A stretch of DNA of 64,000 nt from Eubacteriaceae bacterium (GCA_021770095.1 JAETRQ010000011.1:1-64000), one strand, 5' to 3'. Positions 7,696-16,350 are shown, counted from the first letter of the stretch. Program-made: numbers and translations. Notes: generated from the letters alone by a model not told the origin.

Positions 7696-8691
7696 ATGGC
7701 ATTTGATAATATTAAATTAGAAAAAGGACTTTATTCAACAGGAAAAACTTTTACACAGGCACTTGAGGAAATTGACCCGTCAGAAAATTACAGAGGCACT
7801 TCACTTGAAGGTCTTGATGCATACGAAAGACAGCTTAAAAGATTTGATATTAAGGTTTCGGGTTCGAATTCAGACCCGGTATCAAAATTCTTTGCTACAA
7901 CAGATTCAGCAGCACTTTTCCCCGAATATGTTTCAAGAGCAGTAAAACTCGGCATTACAGATTCAAACAAGGTGGATTCAATTGTTGCAACGACTACAGA
8001 AATTGACAGTATGGACTACCGTTCCATTTCTACATCAAACAATGTTGACGATTTTAATTTGGCAAATGTTAATGAAGGTGCTGCATTGCCTGAACTCAAT
8101 CTCAAACTAAAAAATAAACTTACAAAGTTGCAGAAACACGGCAAAATGCTTGTTGCATCATATGAGGCTATCAAGTTTCAAAAACTTGATTTGTTTACTA
8201 TCACACTCAAACAAATTGGTGAACATATTGCGAACAGTGAGTTCAATCAGGCTGTAAAATCAATTTTGGATAACAATGGTTCACTTATTTTTACGTCAAG
8301 TGCAAACCAATATACATATGACGATTTGGTTGAGGCGTGGACAGAGTTCTTCCCTCACAATATGACAACATTTATTACCGGCCGTATGGCTGTCAAAAAT
8401 CTTCTTACCATTCCTGAATTTATTGATGCGGCAGCAGGTATGAATTTCCATTCAACAGGTAATATTGGTACTCCGTTTGGTGCAGAAGTTTATCTGACCG
8501 ATGAGATTACGAATAATGATATTGTTGTTATGGATAAGAATTATGCAATTGAAAAAGTACAGGCAGGCGGTGTAATAACCGAATTTGACAAACTGATTGA
8601 CCGCCAGCTGGAAAGAGCAACGATTTCAACCATTACAGGATTTTCGCCGATTTATGACGATGCGGCAATGATTATTCAGTCAGCTAATTAA
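7696..8691 (+). CDS. Phage major capsid protein
   Basis: 331 residues after the strong ribosome-binding site TAGGAGGATG, the best in the operon, fitting a highly made protein. The sequence (SKFFATTDSAALFPEYVSRAVKLG, then SMDYRSIS, and HNMTTFITGRMAVKNLLTIPEF) has the layout of HK97-fold coat proteins of PBSX-like prophages, with an N-terminal arm, a P-domain helix and late beta-rich A-domain. Full length, no frameshift. It directly follows the protease/scaffold gene, as usual. Confidence 0.85.
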   Translation: MAFDNIKLEKGLYSTGKTFTQALEEIDPSENYRGTSLEGLDAYERQLKRFDIKVSGSNSDPVSKFFATTDSAALFPEYVSRAVKLGITDSNKVDSIVATTTEIDSMDYRSISTSNNVDDFNLANVNEGAALPELNLKLKNKLTKLQKHGKMLVASYEAIKFQKLDLFTITLKQIGEHIANSEFNQAVKSILDNNGSLIFTSSANQYTYDDLVEAWTEFFPHNMTTFITGRMAVKNLLTIPEFIDAAAGMNFHSTGNIGTPFGAEVYLTDEITNNDIVVMDKNYAIEKVQAGGVITEFDKLIDRQLERATISTITGFSPIYDDAAMIIQSAN

Positions 8692-8710
8692 GAAGGCAGT
8701 GTGAATTCCT

Positions 8711-9067
8711 ATGACAGATTTTGATTTGGTAAAGGAAGAAGTTATTAAAATTTCATCTCTCAGTGAAAATCAGATAGATAAGTATGACAATTTTATTTTG
8801 AGTTGTGTGTCTTGTATAGAACCGTTGCTTAAGGATAAAGAAAATGAAAATGATGCCCGTATTGTCCATTTTTGTGCTGTTAAAGTTTATTATCAAATCA
8901 TGCTGACGGAACAGAACAATGACGGGATAACATCATTTCAGGCAGGAGATGTTTCTTATACTGTGGACGCATCTGCTGCTGACAAAGTGAAGGTTTTGCT
9001 TGATATTGCAAGAGATGATTGCAAAGACTTGCTGCAAAACAGCGGTTTTGCATTTAAGGCGGTGTGA
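8711..9067 (+). CDS. Head-tail connector-like protein (gp6/YqbG type)
   Basis: 118 residues, mostly alpha-helical by composition, located just after the capsid gene. Size, position and the pattern DNFILSCVSCIEPLLKDKENENDARIVHFCAVKVYYQIML are like the small adaptor proteins that bind under the portal (HK97 gp6/SPP1 gp15 group, XkdH/YqbG position). Adaptors normally link head to tail, which is notable because the tail-tube genes are absent here. The assignment rests largely on gene order. Confidence 0.6.
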   Translation: MTDFDLVKEEVIKISSLSENQIDKYDNFILSCVSCIEPLLKDKENENDARIVHFCAVKVYYQIMLTEQNNDGITSFQAGDVSYTVDASAADKVKVLLDIARDDCKDLLQNSGFAFKAV

Positions 9068-9068
9068 T

Positions 9069-9428
9069 ATGAATAAAGCACACTTAATAAAAAAAGAACT
9101 GGAAAGGTCAGGCAGTTATCTGATACTTAAAGACGGAGATTGGCAGTCCGTTCCGTTTCGTGCATGTTTAACCCATTTATGGAGAAGAAAGACATATGCT
9201 TTTGAGGCAAAATTCACTGAAATAGGAAGATCTTTTCATGAGTATTATTTGTATGTCGGACCGTATGACCATAATATAAAATCATTGTCAGATAATGCAC
9301 TTGTTGTTATAGACGGAGAAGATTATGAATTCAAGTATACAGATGAAGTTCGGTATGCGGGAGAAGTAATTTATTATACAGGTGTACTCAGGAAAATAAA
9401 AGGTGATGAGAATTATGAAAATGGATGA
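9069..9428 (+). CDS. Phage minor structural protein, head-completion/connector position (XkdI-like position)
   Basis: 119 residues starting at ATG 9069, one base after the previous stop, with GGCGGTG upstream. Beta-rich sequence (TYAFEAKFTEIGRSFHEYYLYVGPYDHNIK). The place in the operon corresponds to the stopper/minor capsid gene of PBSX-like phages. Family membership cannot be proven by eye. Its last 14 nt overlap the following gene. Confidence 0.5.
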   Translation: MNKAHLIKKELERSGSYLILKDGDWQSVPFRACLTHLWRRKTYAFEAKFTEIGRSFHEYYLYVGPYDHNIKSLSDNALVVIDGEDYEFKYTDEVRYAGEVIYYTGVLRKIKGDENYENG

Positions 9429-9825
9429 TATTACGCTGAATATTAAAAAATTAATTAAAAGTGATGCATTTTTTGAAAATATAAATGTTATAAGTGCGTT
9501 TCCGGATAAAATGAAAAGTACACGCCTTAAACAGCCTGTTATTGCAATCGGTATTGATAATATTGAAATGGCTTCAGATCGCATTGATGAAAGCAGCAGG
9601 AGAGGGGACATTTGCGTTTTTGCAGATGTCTTTCTCCCCACACAATTTGATATTGGTATGATGGAAAAAATATTCTCAAAACTGTGCACCTGCTTTGATT
9701 CTTTCAATATTCTTTCAATAAAAACAGGCAGGAGCAGATTTGACAGTTATGCACAGGCGTATGTACTGGATACTGTATTTACATTTAATGACAATATCGA
9801 ATTTGGGAGTGAAAACGATGAATAA
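9415..9825 (+). CDS. Phage tail-completion-like protein (XkdJ-like position)
   Basis: 136 residues from ATG 9415 (AAAAGGTGATGA upstream). An alpha/beta pattern (NIKKLIKSDAFFENINVISAFP, then QPVIAIGIDNIEMASDRIDESSRRGDICVFADVFLP) is like the tail-terminator/tail-completion family that caps a tail tube. In related phages this gene stands immediately before the tail sheath gene. Here the next genes are a 29-codon frame and the LysM hub gene, so the cap protein persists although its tube is missing. Confidence 0.5.
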   Translation: MKMDDITLNIKKLIKSDAFFENINVISAFPDKMKSTRLKQPVIAIGIDNIEMASDRIDESSRRGDICVFADVFLPTQFDIGMMEKIFSKLCTCFDSFNILSIKTGRSRFDSYAQAYVLDTVFTFNDNIEFGSENDE

Positions 9826-9907
9826 TGATTTTGAAACGACAGAACAGATGAGTGAAATTATCAGGCTTGATCAAAAAAGATATGATAAGACCGCAGGGGA
9901 TGCGTAA
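9818..9907 (+). CDS. 29-residue small protein at the junction of head and baseplate modules
   Basis: ATG 9818 with GGGAGTG six bases upstream opens a 29-codon frame ending at TAA 9905-9907, one base before the next ATG at 9909. It overlaps the previous gene by 8 nt. The product is charged, soluble and resembles nothing known to me. It occupies exactly the place where sheath, tube, chaperone and tape-measure genes stand in related phages, so it is either a deletion-joint remnant or a coupling cistron. Good ribosome-binding site and perfect operon spacing argue that it is translated. Confidence 0.5.
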   Translation: MNNDFETTEQMSEIIRLDQKRYDKTAGDA

Positions 9908-9908
9908 A

Positions 9909-10415
9909 ATGAAAATGAAATTCGGTACTTTTGAATTCCCTGTTAATCCGAAAAACCTGAAAGTTTCATCATCAACCAATTGCAGAGAAAAAGCAATTTT
10001 CGGCAAAAATACAGTGGTTGAAAATGTGTCGGTTAATCCGACTGTTATCAGCGGAAAAGGGGAATTGGCAGATAAAAACGGAGAAGGTACCTGCTCGTAT
10101 CTGATGCATATTCTCAAAACAAAAAAATCATATTGGCTGTTTGCACCGGATATGGTGCCGATTAAAGCATATCTGACGGATTTTGCTTATGAACAGAGCA
10201 GTTTGAGGAATTCATATTTGTATACATTCAAATTTGTTGAGGATTGCACGGATAAGTCCGAGATAATTAAAATACCTTATACAATTGCCCGAAACGGTGA
10301 AAATGCTTTTGACATTGCATACCGCTGCGGCGTCAGCGTTGATGATATTATGATGAAAAATGATATTGCAACACCGTTTGATATTCGTGAAGAGGACAAG
10401 GTGATGCTTGAATGA
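9909..10415 (+). CDS. LysM-containing baseplate/tail hub protein (XkdP-like)
   Basis: 168 residues from ATG 9909 (GGGG 9 nt upstream). The C-terminal ~45 residues (NAFDIAYRCGVSVDDIMMKNDI...DIREEDKVMLE) form a LysM-like domain as in XkdP of PBSX, and the N-terminal part (MKMKFGTFEFPVNPKNLKVS) matches the beta-barrel of such proteins. In contractile phages this protein binds the bottom of the tube or tape measure. Its stop overlaps the ATG of the next gene (ATGA). Confidence 0.75.
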   Translation: MKMKFGTFEFPVNPKNLKVSSSTNCREKAIFGKNTVVENVSVNPTVISGKGELADKNGEGTCSYLMHILKTKKSYWLFAPDMVPIKAYLTDFAYEQSSLRNSYLYTFKFVEDCTDKSEIIKIPYTIARNGENAFDIAYRCGVSVDDIMMKNDIATPFDIREEDKVMLE

Positions 10416-11359
10416 TTATAAAAGTGATTACAATTTTGGGTGAAGAAATACAACTGAATCATATTTTTGAATTCTGTTTTACACAAACAGTAGGTGTTGC
10501 GTGTGATTCTCTTTCCGTATACTTCAAAAATGAATTTCCGATTGATGAAATTGCTTTTGTTAAAGCATATGAAAAAGACAGAATCATTTTTAACGGTTTT
10601 TGTGACAATCAGAGGACGACTGAAAATCAAGATGGGTTTGAAATGTTTATTTATGCCCGCTCTTCTGCCTGCCTTTTGGTTGACAATGAGGCACAGCCAT
10701 TTACATATAATTGCCCGAGTGCAAATCAACTGTATTTTAATTATGCAAAAGATTTTGGCTTTGAATCTGCATTGCCTGAAATATATAGCAATGATAAATA
10801 TGAGGTGTTAAAAGGAACGACTTGTTACGGTGCAATTCATCAGTTTGTTTATCTCAAAAGCGGAAAATATGTTTATGTTACACCTGACAATAAACTCAGT
10901 GTATATGAAAAAAGCAGCAATATAAGAGACTTTCATAAATATAATATCATCTCATTTTCATCAGTTGTAAACAGGAGTGAACCAATATCGCAGATAAATT
11001 TCAAGCGTTCTGTCGGAGAAAGCGGTTACCGCCTTCATACAAAATCACAAATCAGCGATGAAATCGGTATAAAGCGGAATCAATATGTAAATTTATCTGC
11101 ACTTGCGCAATGGCAAAGGGAATATGTTATCTTGCAGAAATTGAAATCTTCTTATGAAGATTATAAAGTGTTGGAAATACTGGTTGCAGGATATGTAGAT
11201 GAGGAGTTATTCAGGTCATTTGATTTTGTTCACCGCGGAGTAAGGTATGATGATTATGTTCTTATGGAAAAGAAGTATACTTTTGATGAAAGAGGAGAGA
11301 GAACAAAACTTGTGATGAAAAAATCAGTTGAAGTAAAGGAGATTACGTATGTGGATTAG
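10412..11359 (+). CDS. Baseplate hub protein (XkdQ/gpD-like)
   Basis: 315 residues, ATG in an ATGA overlap with the LysM gene. The alternating beta pattern, the stretch YEVLKGTTCYGAIHQFVYLKSGKYVYVTPDNKLSVYE and the C-terminal YDDYVLMEKKYTFDERGERTKLVM are typical of gp27/gpD-type tail hub proteins of PBSX-like elements, which form the trimeric socket for the spike. Full length. The overlapping next gene encodes the spike, as expected. Confidence 0.72.
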   Translation: MIIKVITILGEEIQLNHIFEFCFTQTVGVACDSLSVYFKNEFPIDEIAFVKAYEKDRIIFNGFCDNQRTTENQDGFEMFIYARSSACLLVDNEAQPFTYNCPSANQLYFNYAKDFGFESALPEIYSNDKYEVLKGTTCYGAIHQFVYLKSGKYVYVTPDNKLSVYEKSSNIRDFHKYNIISFSSVVNRSEPISQINFKRSVGESGYRLHTKSQISDEIGIKRNQYVNLSALAQWQREYVILQKLKSSYEDYKVLEILVAGYVDEELFRSFDFVHRGVRYDDYVLMEKKYTFDERGERTKLVMKKSVEVKEITYVD

Positions 11360-11714
11360 CAAACAAACAGTGAAATCAACTGAATTGCCGTTAATCCAGA
11401 CAGGTAAGGTTACGATGTCAGGTCAAAACGGAGTGGAAGCCGTATCGACCAGTCCGCAGAGAAATATAGAGATGTATTCACCGTATGGTTATTACTATTC
11501 AATGCCGACAGGGAATAATATGCTGATTGCAAGGTGTGACGGTAATTCGGTTTCAATGGGCGTTCTGATGGAAGATGAAAGCCTGAAAACTGGAGAGATT
11601 AAGATTGTCTCACAGTCAGGCGGGTATATTTATCTGAAAAATGACGGCAGTGTTGTAATCAACGGATTGATTATTGACAGCAAAGGAGCAGTGAGAAATG
11701 GCAGTAAAGAATGA
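11349..11714 (+). CDS. Baseplate spike protein (gpV/XkdR-like)
   Basis: 121 residues, ATG 11349 overlapping the hub gene by 11 nt, with AAAGGAG upstream. An OB-like N-terminal half is followed by the C-terminal QSGGYIYLKNDGSVVINGLIIDSKG, a short beta-helix pattern as in phage P2 gpV and related membrane-piercing spikes. Compact but complete-looking. Overlaps the next gene by 17 nt. Confidence 0.7.
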   Translation: MWISKQTVKSTELPLIQTGKVTMSGQNGVEAVSTSPQRNIEMYSPYGYYYSMPTGNNMLIARCDGNSVSMGVLMEDESLKTGEIKIVSQSGGYIYLKNDGSVVINGLIIDSKGAVRNGSKE

Positions 11715-11970
11715 ATTTATTGAGTCGATTCTTTGTGACTGTGTAACAGAATTGAATTGTCCTCTGGGTGCATTTTATCCTGACAAGAATTACGGCAGTA
11801 AAATAAAGAATTCAATTATGCTCAATAACGAAAAACTTCTTGCCTATGCAAGACAGGCTGTTGCCATGGTTGACGGAGTATATATCAAATCAGTTGAAAC
11901 AAACACAAAAAATGCTTTGTTTGAAATTATGATTAATGATGAAAAAAGGCAGGTGTGTATTAAGATATGA
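11698..11970 (+). CDS. Baseplate wedge protein (gp25/gpW-like, XkdS)
   Basis: 90 residues, placed between spike and gpJ as in P2 and PBSX. It shares the size and general pattern of the gp25-like family (a helix, then LLAYARQAVAMVDGVYIKSVET, then beta strands), although the EPR signature of gp25 sheath-initiating proteins is not seen. In contractile machines gp25 starts sheath assembly; no sheath gene exists here. Confidence 0.6.
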   Translation: MAVKNEFIESILCDCVTELNCPLGAFYPDKNYGSKIKNSIMLNNEKLLAYARQAVAMVDGVYIKSVETNTKNALFEIMINDEKRQVCIKI

Positions 11971-13040
11971 ATAAAACCTATGATGATATTTTAATTGAAA
12001 TGAAAAAAGAATATTTTGAAGTCAGCGGACAGGTGCTTGATGATTCATCCAATGTATTTAAACGCCTTCAGGCAGTGGCGAGTGAACTTTTTGCCCTTTC
12101 AACATATGGGGATTACATATTTAAACAAGCATTTGTTCAAACGGCAACAGGTCAATACCTTGACAGACACGGTCAGATAAGAGGATGTACACGAAAAACG
12201 CCTTCAGAATCAACAGGTATACTCGAATTCACGGTTGCCGAACCTGTTGCAGATGATATTATTATTCCTAAGGGGACGGTGTGTTCTGTAAACGGTAAGC
12301 CTTTTTTGCAGTATGCAACAGACGGTGAAGCAGTTATAAAGGCCGGTTCGCTCAGTGTTTCCGTCAGTGCCACGTCACTCGGATATGGCGAAAAATATAA
12401 TGTTTTGCCCAATGAAATAACAGTTATGGTTAATGCGCCTGTCGGGATAAGCAGTGTGACAAATACGAATGCATTTATCAGCGGATGCGATGAAGAAAGT
12501 GATTTGGCATACCGAAACAGGATTATATGCGTTTATTCTTCTGCGCCGAATGGTGTTGGAACCAAAGCCATTGAAAATGTTGTTATGGGATATGATTGTG
12601 TTAAGGACTGCCATGTTTCATACTCGGGTGAACACGAGGGAATTGAGATTGTTGCAATTGCCAAGACAGGCTCATTTTCAAAAGAACAGGAAAAAATGAT
12701 TGTTGAATCTATTGCACTGCGTGAACTCTTGGGTGTGGATATTATATTCAGTCAGGCGATGCCGCAAAACTATTCTATTGTTGCAGAGATAAAAGTACGG
12801 GGCGGTTTTGATAAAAAAGAGGTTGAGGCTGAAGTTAAAGATAAAATCAAAACGATCTCGTCTGCACTTCGTATCGGTGAAGAATTGCAGCTGAACAGAA
12901 TTTCAAAACAACTGATGAATATGGATGCATTGAGTGAATATAACCTTTATTCAAAAGAAGCATATGCAGAGGTTATTGTGTGTGACAGTAACAAGTATCT
13001 TCATCTCAATGATTTGGTGGTGAACTGTTTTGAAGAATAG
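11967..13040 (+). CDS. Baseplate J-like protein (XkdT)
   Basis: 357 residues overlapping gp25 by 4 nt. N-terminal QAFVQTATGQYLDRHGQIRGCTRK and the central NAFISGCDEESDLAYRNRIICVYSSAPNGVG are hallmark sequences of the baseplate J family (PF04865), which builds the baseplate wedges. Length is normal and the frame is intact. The next gene is gpI, the usual partner. Confidence 0.92.
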   Translation: MNKTYDDILIEMKKEYFEVSGQVLDDSSNVFKRLQAVASELFALSTYGDYIFKQAFVQTATGQYLDRHGQIRGCTRKTPSESTGILEFTVAEPVADDIIIPKGTVCSVNGKPFLQYATDGEAVIKAGSLSVSVSATSLGYGEKYNVLPNEITVMVNAPVGISSVTNTNAFISGCDEESDLAYRNRIICVYSSAPNGVGTKAIENVVMGYDCVKDCHVSYSGEHEGIEIVAIAKTGSFSKEQEKMIVESIALRELLGVDIIFSQAMPQNYSIVAEIKVRGGFDKKEVEAEVKDKIKTISSALRIGEELQLNRISKQLMNMDALSEYNLYSKEAYAEVIVCDSNKYLHLNDLVVNCFEE

Positions 13041-13590
13041 TTATATCAGGTTGTCACAATTGTGGAATCATTTGAGTTTGCCACCTGAAGATAATCTGCC
13101 GGACAAAGCAGAAATAATGGCATATTGCAAAGGCATTAAAATAGTAAGGGAATTTTTTGATGAAATTTTTTTGCAGGCTTTTGTTGAAACTTCAAGCGGT
13201 GCAGCACTGTCATATTATTGTCAAATGCTGGGGATTGACGGCAATCTTGCACCTGATGAAAAGAAGAGACTGATTAAAGCGAAACTTAACCGTAAATTCG
13301 GTGATTATGAAAGTTCGGAGTTTGAAAAGGTTGTTTCGGATATTGATCCGGATTTGTCTGTGGTCATTAATGATTTTGTTGGATTTACTACTATTTACGG
13401 CACCTGCAGGGGTAAGTACGATATATTTCCGCGGTTGACAGATGCGATTGATAATTATATTCCGCCGTGTTCCGATATTTCTTTTTCAGGGGATGGTTTT
13501 GATTTTGATTATTGGGACAATACGCCGTATTTGTTTGAAAATTTTGATAATTTAAAATTATCGTTCGATTTTATTGAAACACTAAATTAA
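13030..13590 (+). CDS. Tail protein I-like (XkdU, DUF2313)
   Basis: 186 residues starting at TTG 13030, 11 nt inside gpJ, with GGTGGTG upstream. The sequence (LPPEDNLPDKAEIMAYCKGIKIVREFFDEIFLQAFVETSSG, DEKKRLIKAKLNRKFG) fits the XkdU/DUF2313 family that follows gpJ in PBSX-like baseplates. C-terminus is rich in Asp, Phe and Tyr. Confidence 0.75.
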   Translation: MKNSYIRLSQLWNHLSLPPEDNLPDKAEIMAYCKGIKIVREFFDEIFLQAFVETSSGAALSYYCQMLGIDGNLAPDEKKRLIKAKLNRKFGDYESSEFEKVVSDIDPDLSVVINDFVGFTTIYGTCRGKYDIFPRLTDAIDNYIPPCSDISFSGDGFDFDYWDNTPYLFENFDNLKLSFDFIETLN

Positions 13591-13600
13591 AGGAGAAATT

Positions 13601-14080
13601 ATGAGCAGTACAAATAAAACTACGCATTTGAAGCTGAACAGCTGGATTGGTTCAGACAAACCGAAAAGGGTGGATTTTAATTATGATAACGAAGTGATTG
13701 ATAAAACAATCCATGACCATATTACGGATACGGTTGTTCATATTAATGACAGTGAAAGAGATAAATGGAATAATTATATGTATGTCGGAATGTATTTTGG
13801 TACAGGGGATTCTTCAAGAGTTATTAAAACAGATTGCCCGTTCGATGTGAATATGGGTATTGTGTTTGCGGTCAATAAACCTATATCGGTGATGGATTTT
13901 TCTGAAAACCATAAAACAAATTATTGTGCCTTTTTGGGGACGTATGGAGAAAGTTCAGGTGTGAAACTTCTTGATGATTTAAGGTCTTTCAGAGTGAATC
14001 AGAATTATGCAATACTCGGCAGAGAATATATAAATCTGAATGAAATCGGTGTTTCTTACATATATATGATGTTCAGATAA
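13601..14080 (+). CDS. Tail-fibre or appendage protein
   Basis: 159 residues after AAAGGAGAAATT. The N-terminus (KTTHLKLNSWIGSDKPKRVDFNYDNEVIDKTIHDHI) is a typical start of clostridial phage tail-fibre proteins that dock on gpI; the C-terminal ~90 residues are an uncharacterised, probably beta-rich tip. Very short for a receptor-binding fibre and without chaperone gene. Last gene of the operon; a terminator follows. Confidence 0.65.
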   Translation: MSSTNKTTHLKLNSWIGSDKPKRVDFNYDNEVIDKTIHDHITDTVVHINDSERDKWNNYMYVGMYFGTGDSSRVIKTDCPFDVNMGIVFAVNKPISVMDFSENHKTNYCAFLGTYGESSGVKLLDDLRSFRVNQNYAILGREYINLNEIGVSYIYMMFR

Positions 14081-14088
14081 CGTAGTAC

Positions 14089-14125
14089 AGCGGAGAATTC
14101 GGCTTTGCCCGATCTCCGCTTTTTC
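14089..14125 (+). terminator. Intrinsic terminator ending the phage-derived operon
   Basis: AGCGGAGA / TCTCCGCT stem with an inner TCGG/CCGA pairing and five T at 14120-14124. Begins 9 nt after the fibre gene stop. Confidence 0.85.
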
Positions 14126-14148
14126 GTTTGTTATGGGTGATTTTATTC

Positions 14149-14177
14149 TTTACATTAATGTATAATTATAATATAAT
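14149..14177 (+). promoter_or_regulatory. Sigma-A promoter of coaX
   Basis: TTTACA (14149-14154), 17-nt spacer, TATAAT (14172-14177). Transcription would start near 14184, giving a ~75-nt leader. Confidence 0.8.
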
Positions 14178-14259
14178 ATGAACATTGGACAGTACATCCG
14201 TCAGATTCATGCTTTGATTAAGCAATAAATAGCAGATTTAACAGGAGAGGAATGTTAAA

Positions 14260-15024
14260 ATGATTGTTGCAGTTGATGTGGGTAATATGAATATTATTAT
14301 CGGCTTTTTTGATGGAGAGAATCTTGTCAACAAATGCCGTCTTTCTACTGCAGTTAATGATTCTGCAGAGGAATATGCAATCAAATTCAATAGTATATTT
14401 GAAATATGCAAAATTAATACCGCTGATATTGACGGCAGTGTACTCTCTTCTGTTGTACCTCCGCTCAACAGAACGATATCGAAAGCACTTATGCTTATTA
14501 CAGGAAAGATGCCAATTGTTGTCGGTCCCGGTGTGAAAACAGGGCTCAATATCAAAATCAATAATCCTGCAGAACTTGGTGCTGATATGGTTGTCGGCGC
14601 AGTAGCCGGTATCGCAAAGTATCCCTGTCCGCAGATTATCTTTGATTTAGGTACAGCAACAACAGCATCAGTCATTGATAAAAACGGATGTTTTGTCGGC
14701 TGTGCGATTTTATGCGGTGTAAAAACAGCACTCAATGCCCTTGCATCTTCAACAGCACAACTTCCTCAGATTGAGATTGCAGCCCCTGAAAATGCAATCG
14801 GTACGAATACGATTGATTCCATGCGAAGCGGTACCGTTTTCGGCACGGCGGCGATGATTGATGGGTTAATAAAGAGATTTGAATCCGAACTCGGTGAAAA
14901 GGCAACCGTAATTGTTACAGGCGGACTTGGAAGAGTTATTGCTGATAATTGCGAGAGTGATATTATTGTTGACAGACATTTGCTCATTGATGGGCTTCGT
15001 ATTATATATGAAAAGAATAATTGA
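14260..15024 (+). CDS. coaX: Type III pantothenate kinase
   Basis: 254 residues, ATP-dependent phosphorylation of pantothenate, first step of coenzyme A synthesis. The N-terminal phosphate-binding motif is AVDVGNMNI, with Asn-Met-Asn where many relatives have Asn-Thr-Asn. IFDLGTATT carries the second phosphate motif, and LGADMVVGAVAG and VTGGLG complete the ASKHA-fold signatures. The ATG has GGAGAGGAATG upstream. First gene of a transcript with the DUF1015 gene 18 nt further on. Confidence 0.95.
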   Translation: MIVAVDVGNMNIIIGFFDGENLVNKCRLSTAVNDSAEEYAIKFNSIFEICKINTADIDGSVLSSVVPPLNRTISKALMLITGKMPIVVGPGVKTGLNIKINNPAELGADMVVGAVAGIAKYPCPQIIFDLGTATTASVIDKNGCFVGCAILCGVKTALNALASSTAQLPQIEIAAPENAIGTNTIDSMRSGTVFGTAAMIDGLIKRFESELGEKATVIVTGGLGRVIADNCESDIIVDRHLLIDGLRIIYEKNN

Positions 15025-15042
15025 TGAAAGGTTATATTAATT

Positions 15043-16281
15043 ATGGCAGTATTTCGCGGTTTTAAGGCATTCCGACCATCACAGGACAAGCAGAGTTTAA
15101 TCCCTGCACTCCCTTATGATGTTATGAACAGTGATGAAGCGAGAGAAATGGTAAAAGGCAATCCGTATTCTTTCCTTCATGTGGATAAGGCAGAGATTGA
15201 TTTGCCTGTTGATACAAATTTATATGCAGATTGTGTATATGAAAAAGCAAAAGAAAATTTAGATAATCTAAAAAATACAGGCGCATTGGTTCAGGATAGC
15301 AAACCGTGTTTCTATATTTATCGTCAGATTATGAACGCAAGAGTGCAGACGGGTATTGTCGGCTGTGCTTCAATTGATGATTATTTAAATGATGTTATTA
15401 AAAAGCACGAACATACTTTGGCAAAAAAAGAACTTGACCGTATTCGCCATGTTGATACCTGCAATGCCAATACAGGACCCATTTTCCTTACTTACAGGAA
15501 GAATGACAGCATCAGTGATATTGTTAACAACTGGATTGACAGTCATGATTGTACATATGATTTTGTTGCAGACGGAGTGTCACAGACAGTTTGGATTGTT
15601 GATGATGAGAGCATTGTAAACAGGATTTCATCTTTATTTGCAACAGTTCCTGCAATGTATATTGCCGATGGTCATCACAGATGTGCATCGGCAGTCAAAG
15701 TCGGTCAGAAAAGAAGAGAAGAATATCCTGCTTTTACGGGTGAAGAAGAATTCAATTTCTTTCTTGCAGTGGCGTTTGCGGATGAAGATTTAGAAATAAT
15801 GGATTATAACCGTGTAGTTAAAGACTTGAACGGTTATGACAAAGAGGCTTTTATCAGCAGAATTGAAAATGAATTTGCAGTCACAAAGCGTGATGCCCAG
15901 TTCAAACCTGACAGAAAGCATACTTTTGGAATGTTTCTTGACGGACAGTGGTATTGTCTTGAAGCAAAAAAAGATATAATTGATGAATCAAATCCTGTTG
16001 AAAGACTGGATGTATCCATCCTTCAGAATTATCTCCTTGCACCTGTGCTGAACATTATTGACCCTAAGAATGATGACAGAATCGATTTCATTGGCGGTAT
16101 ACGCGGACTGGATGAACTTGAAAGACGTGCCAATACAGATATGCAGCTTGCTTTTGCTATGTATCCGACCACAGTGGATGACCTGATGGCGATAGCGGAT
16201 GAAGGGCTGATTATGCCGCCGAAATCAACTTGGTTTGAGCCGAAACTACTTTCCGGCTTGTTTATTCACAGTTTAGATTAA
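15043..16281 (+). CDS. DUF1015 family protein
   Basis: 412 residues. MAVFRGFKAFRP and PALPYDVMNSDEAR at the start, and AMYIADGHHRCASAVKVG in the middle, are hallmark DUF1015 sequences. The ADGHHR motif resembles ParB/sulfiredoxin-like nucleotide-binding motifs, so a kinase-like activity is conceivable but unproven. In Clostridia the family often lies by serine biosynthesis genes; here it follows coaX, 18 nt downstream, on the same transcript. No terminator is seen after it. Confidence 0.9.
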   Translation: MAVFRGFKAFRPSQDKQSLIPALPYDVMNSDEAREMVKGNPYSFLHVDKAEIDLPVDTNLYADCVYEKAKENLDNLKNTGALVQDSKPCFYIYRQIMNARVQTGIVGCASIDDYLNDVIKKHEHTLAKKELDRIRHVDTCNANTGPIFLTYRKNDSISDIVNNWIDSHDCTYDFVADGVSQTVWIVDDESIVNRISSLFATVPAMYIADGHHRCASAVKVGQKRREEYPAFTGEEEFNFFLAVAFADEDLEIMDYNRVVKDLNGYDKEAFISRIENEFAVTKRDAQFKPDRKHTFGMFLDGQWYCLEAKKDIIDESNPVERLDVSILQNYLLAPVLNIIDPKNDDRIDFIGGIRGLDELERRANTDMQLAFAMYPTTVDDLMAIADEGLIMPPKSTWFEPKLLSGLFIHSLD

Positions 16282-16290
16282 TGCAAAAAC

Positions 16291-16319
16291 TTGAATTTTG
16301 TATAAGCGTGTGTTAGAAT
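16291..16319 (+). promoter_or_regulatory. Sigma-A promoter of the first M28 peptidase gene
   Basis: TTGAAT (16291-16296), 17-nt spacer, TAGAAT (16314-16319). The start codon follows about 25 nt after the predicted transcription start. Confidence 0.7.
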
Positions 16320-16350
16320 ACTCAGTATATTTTATTTAGGAGGTTTGGCA

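Noticed and set aside
3940-14125. CTTTTTCG repeated at both edges of the phage operon as possible attachment site
   Set aside because: The 8-bp match is simply the T-rich end of two terminators; no longer direct repeat, tRNA gene end or integrase gene is present.
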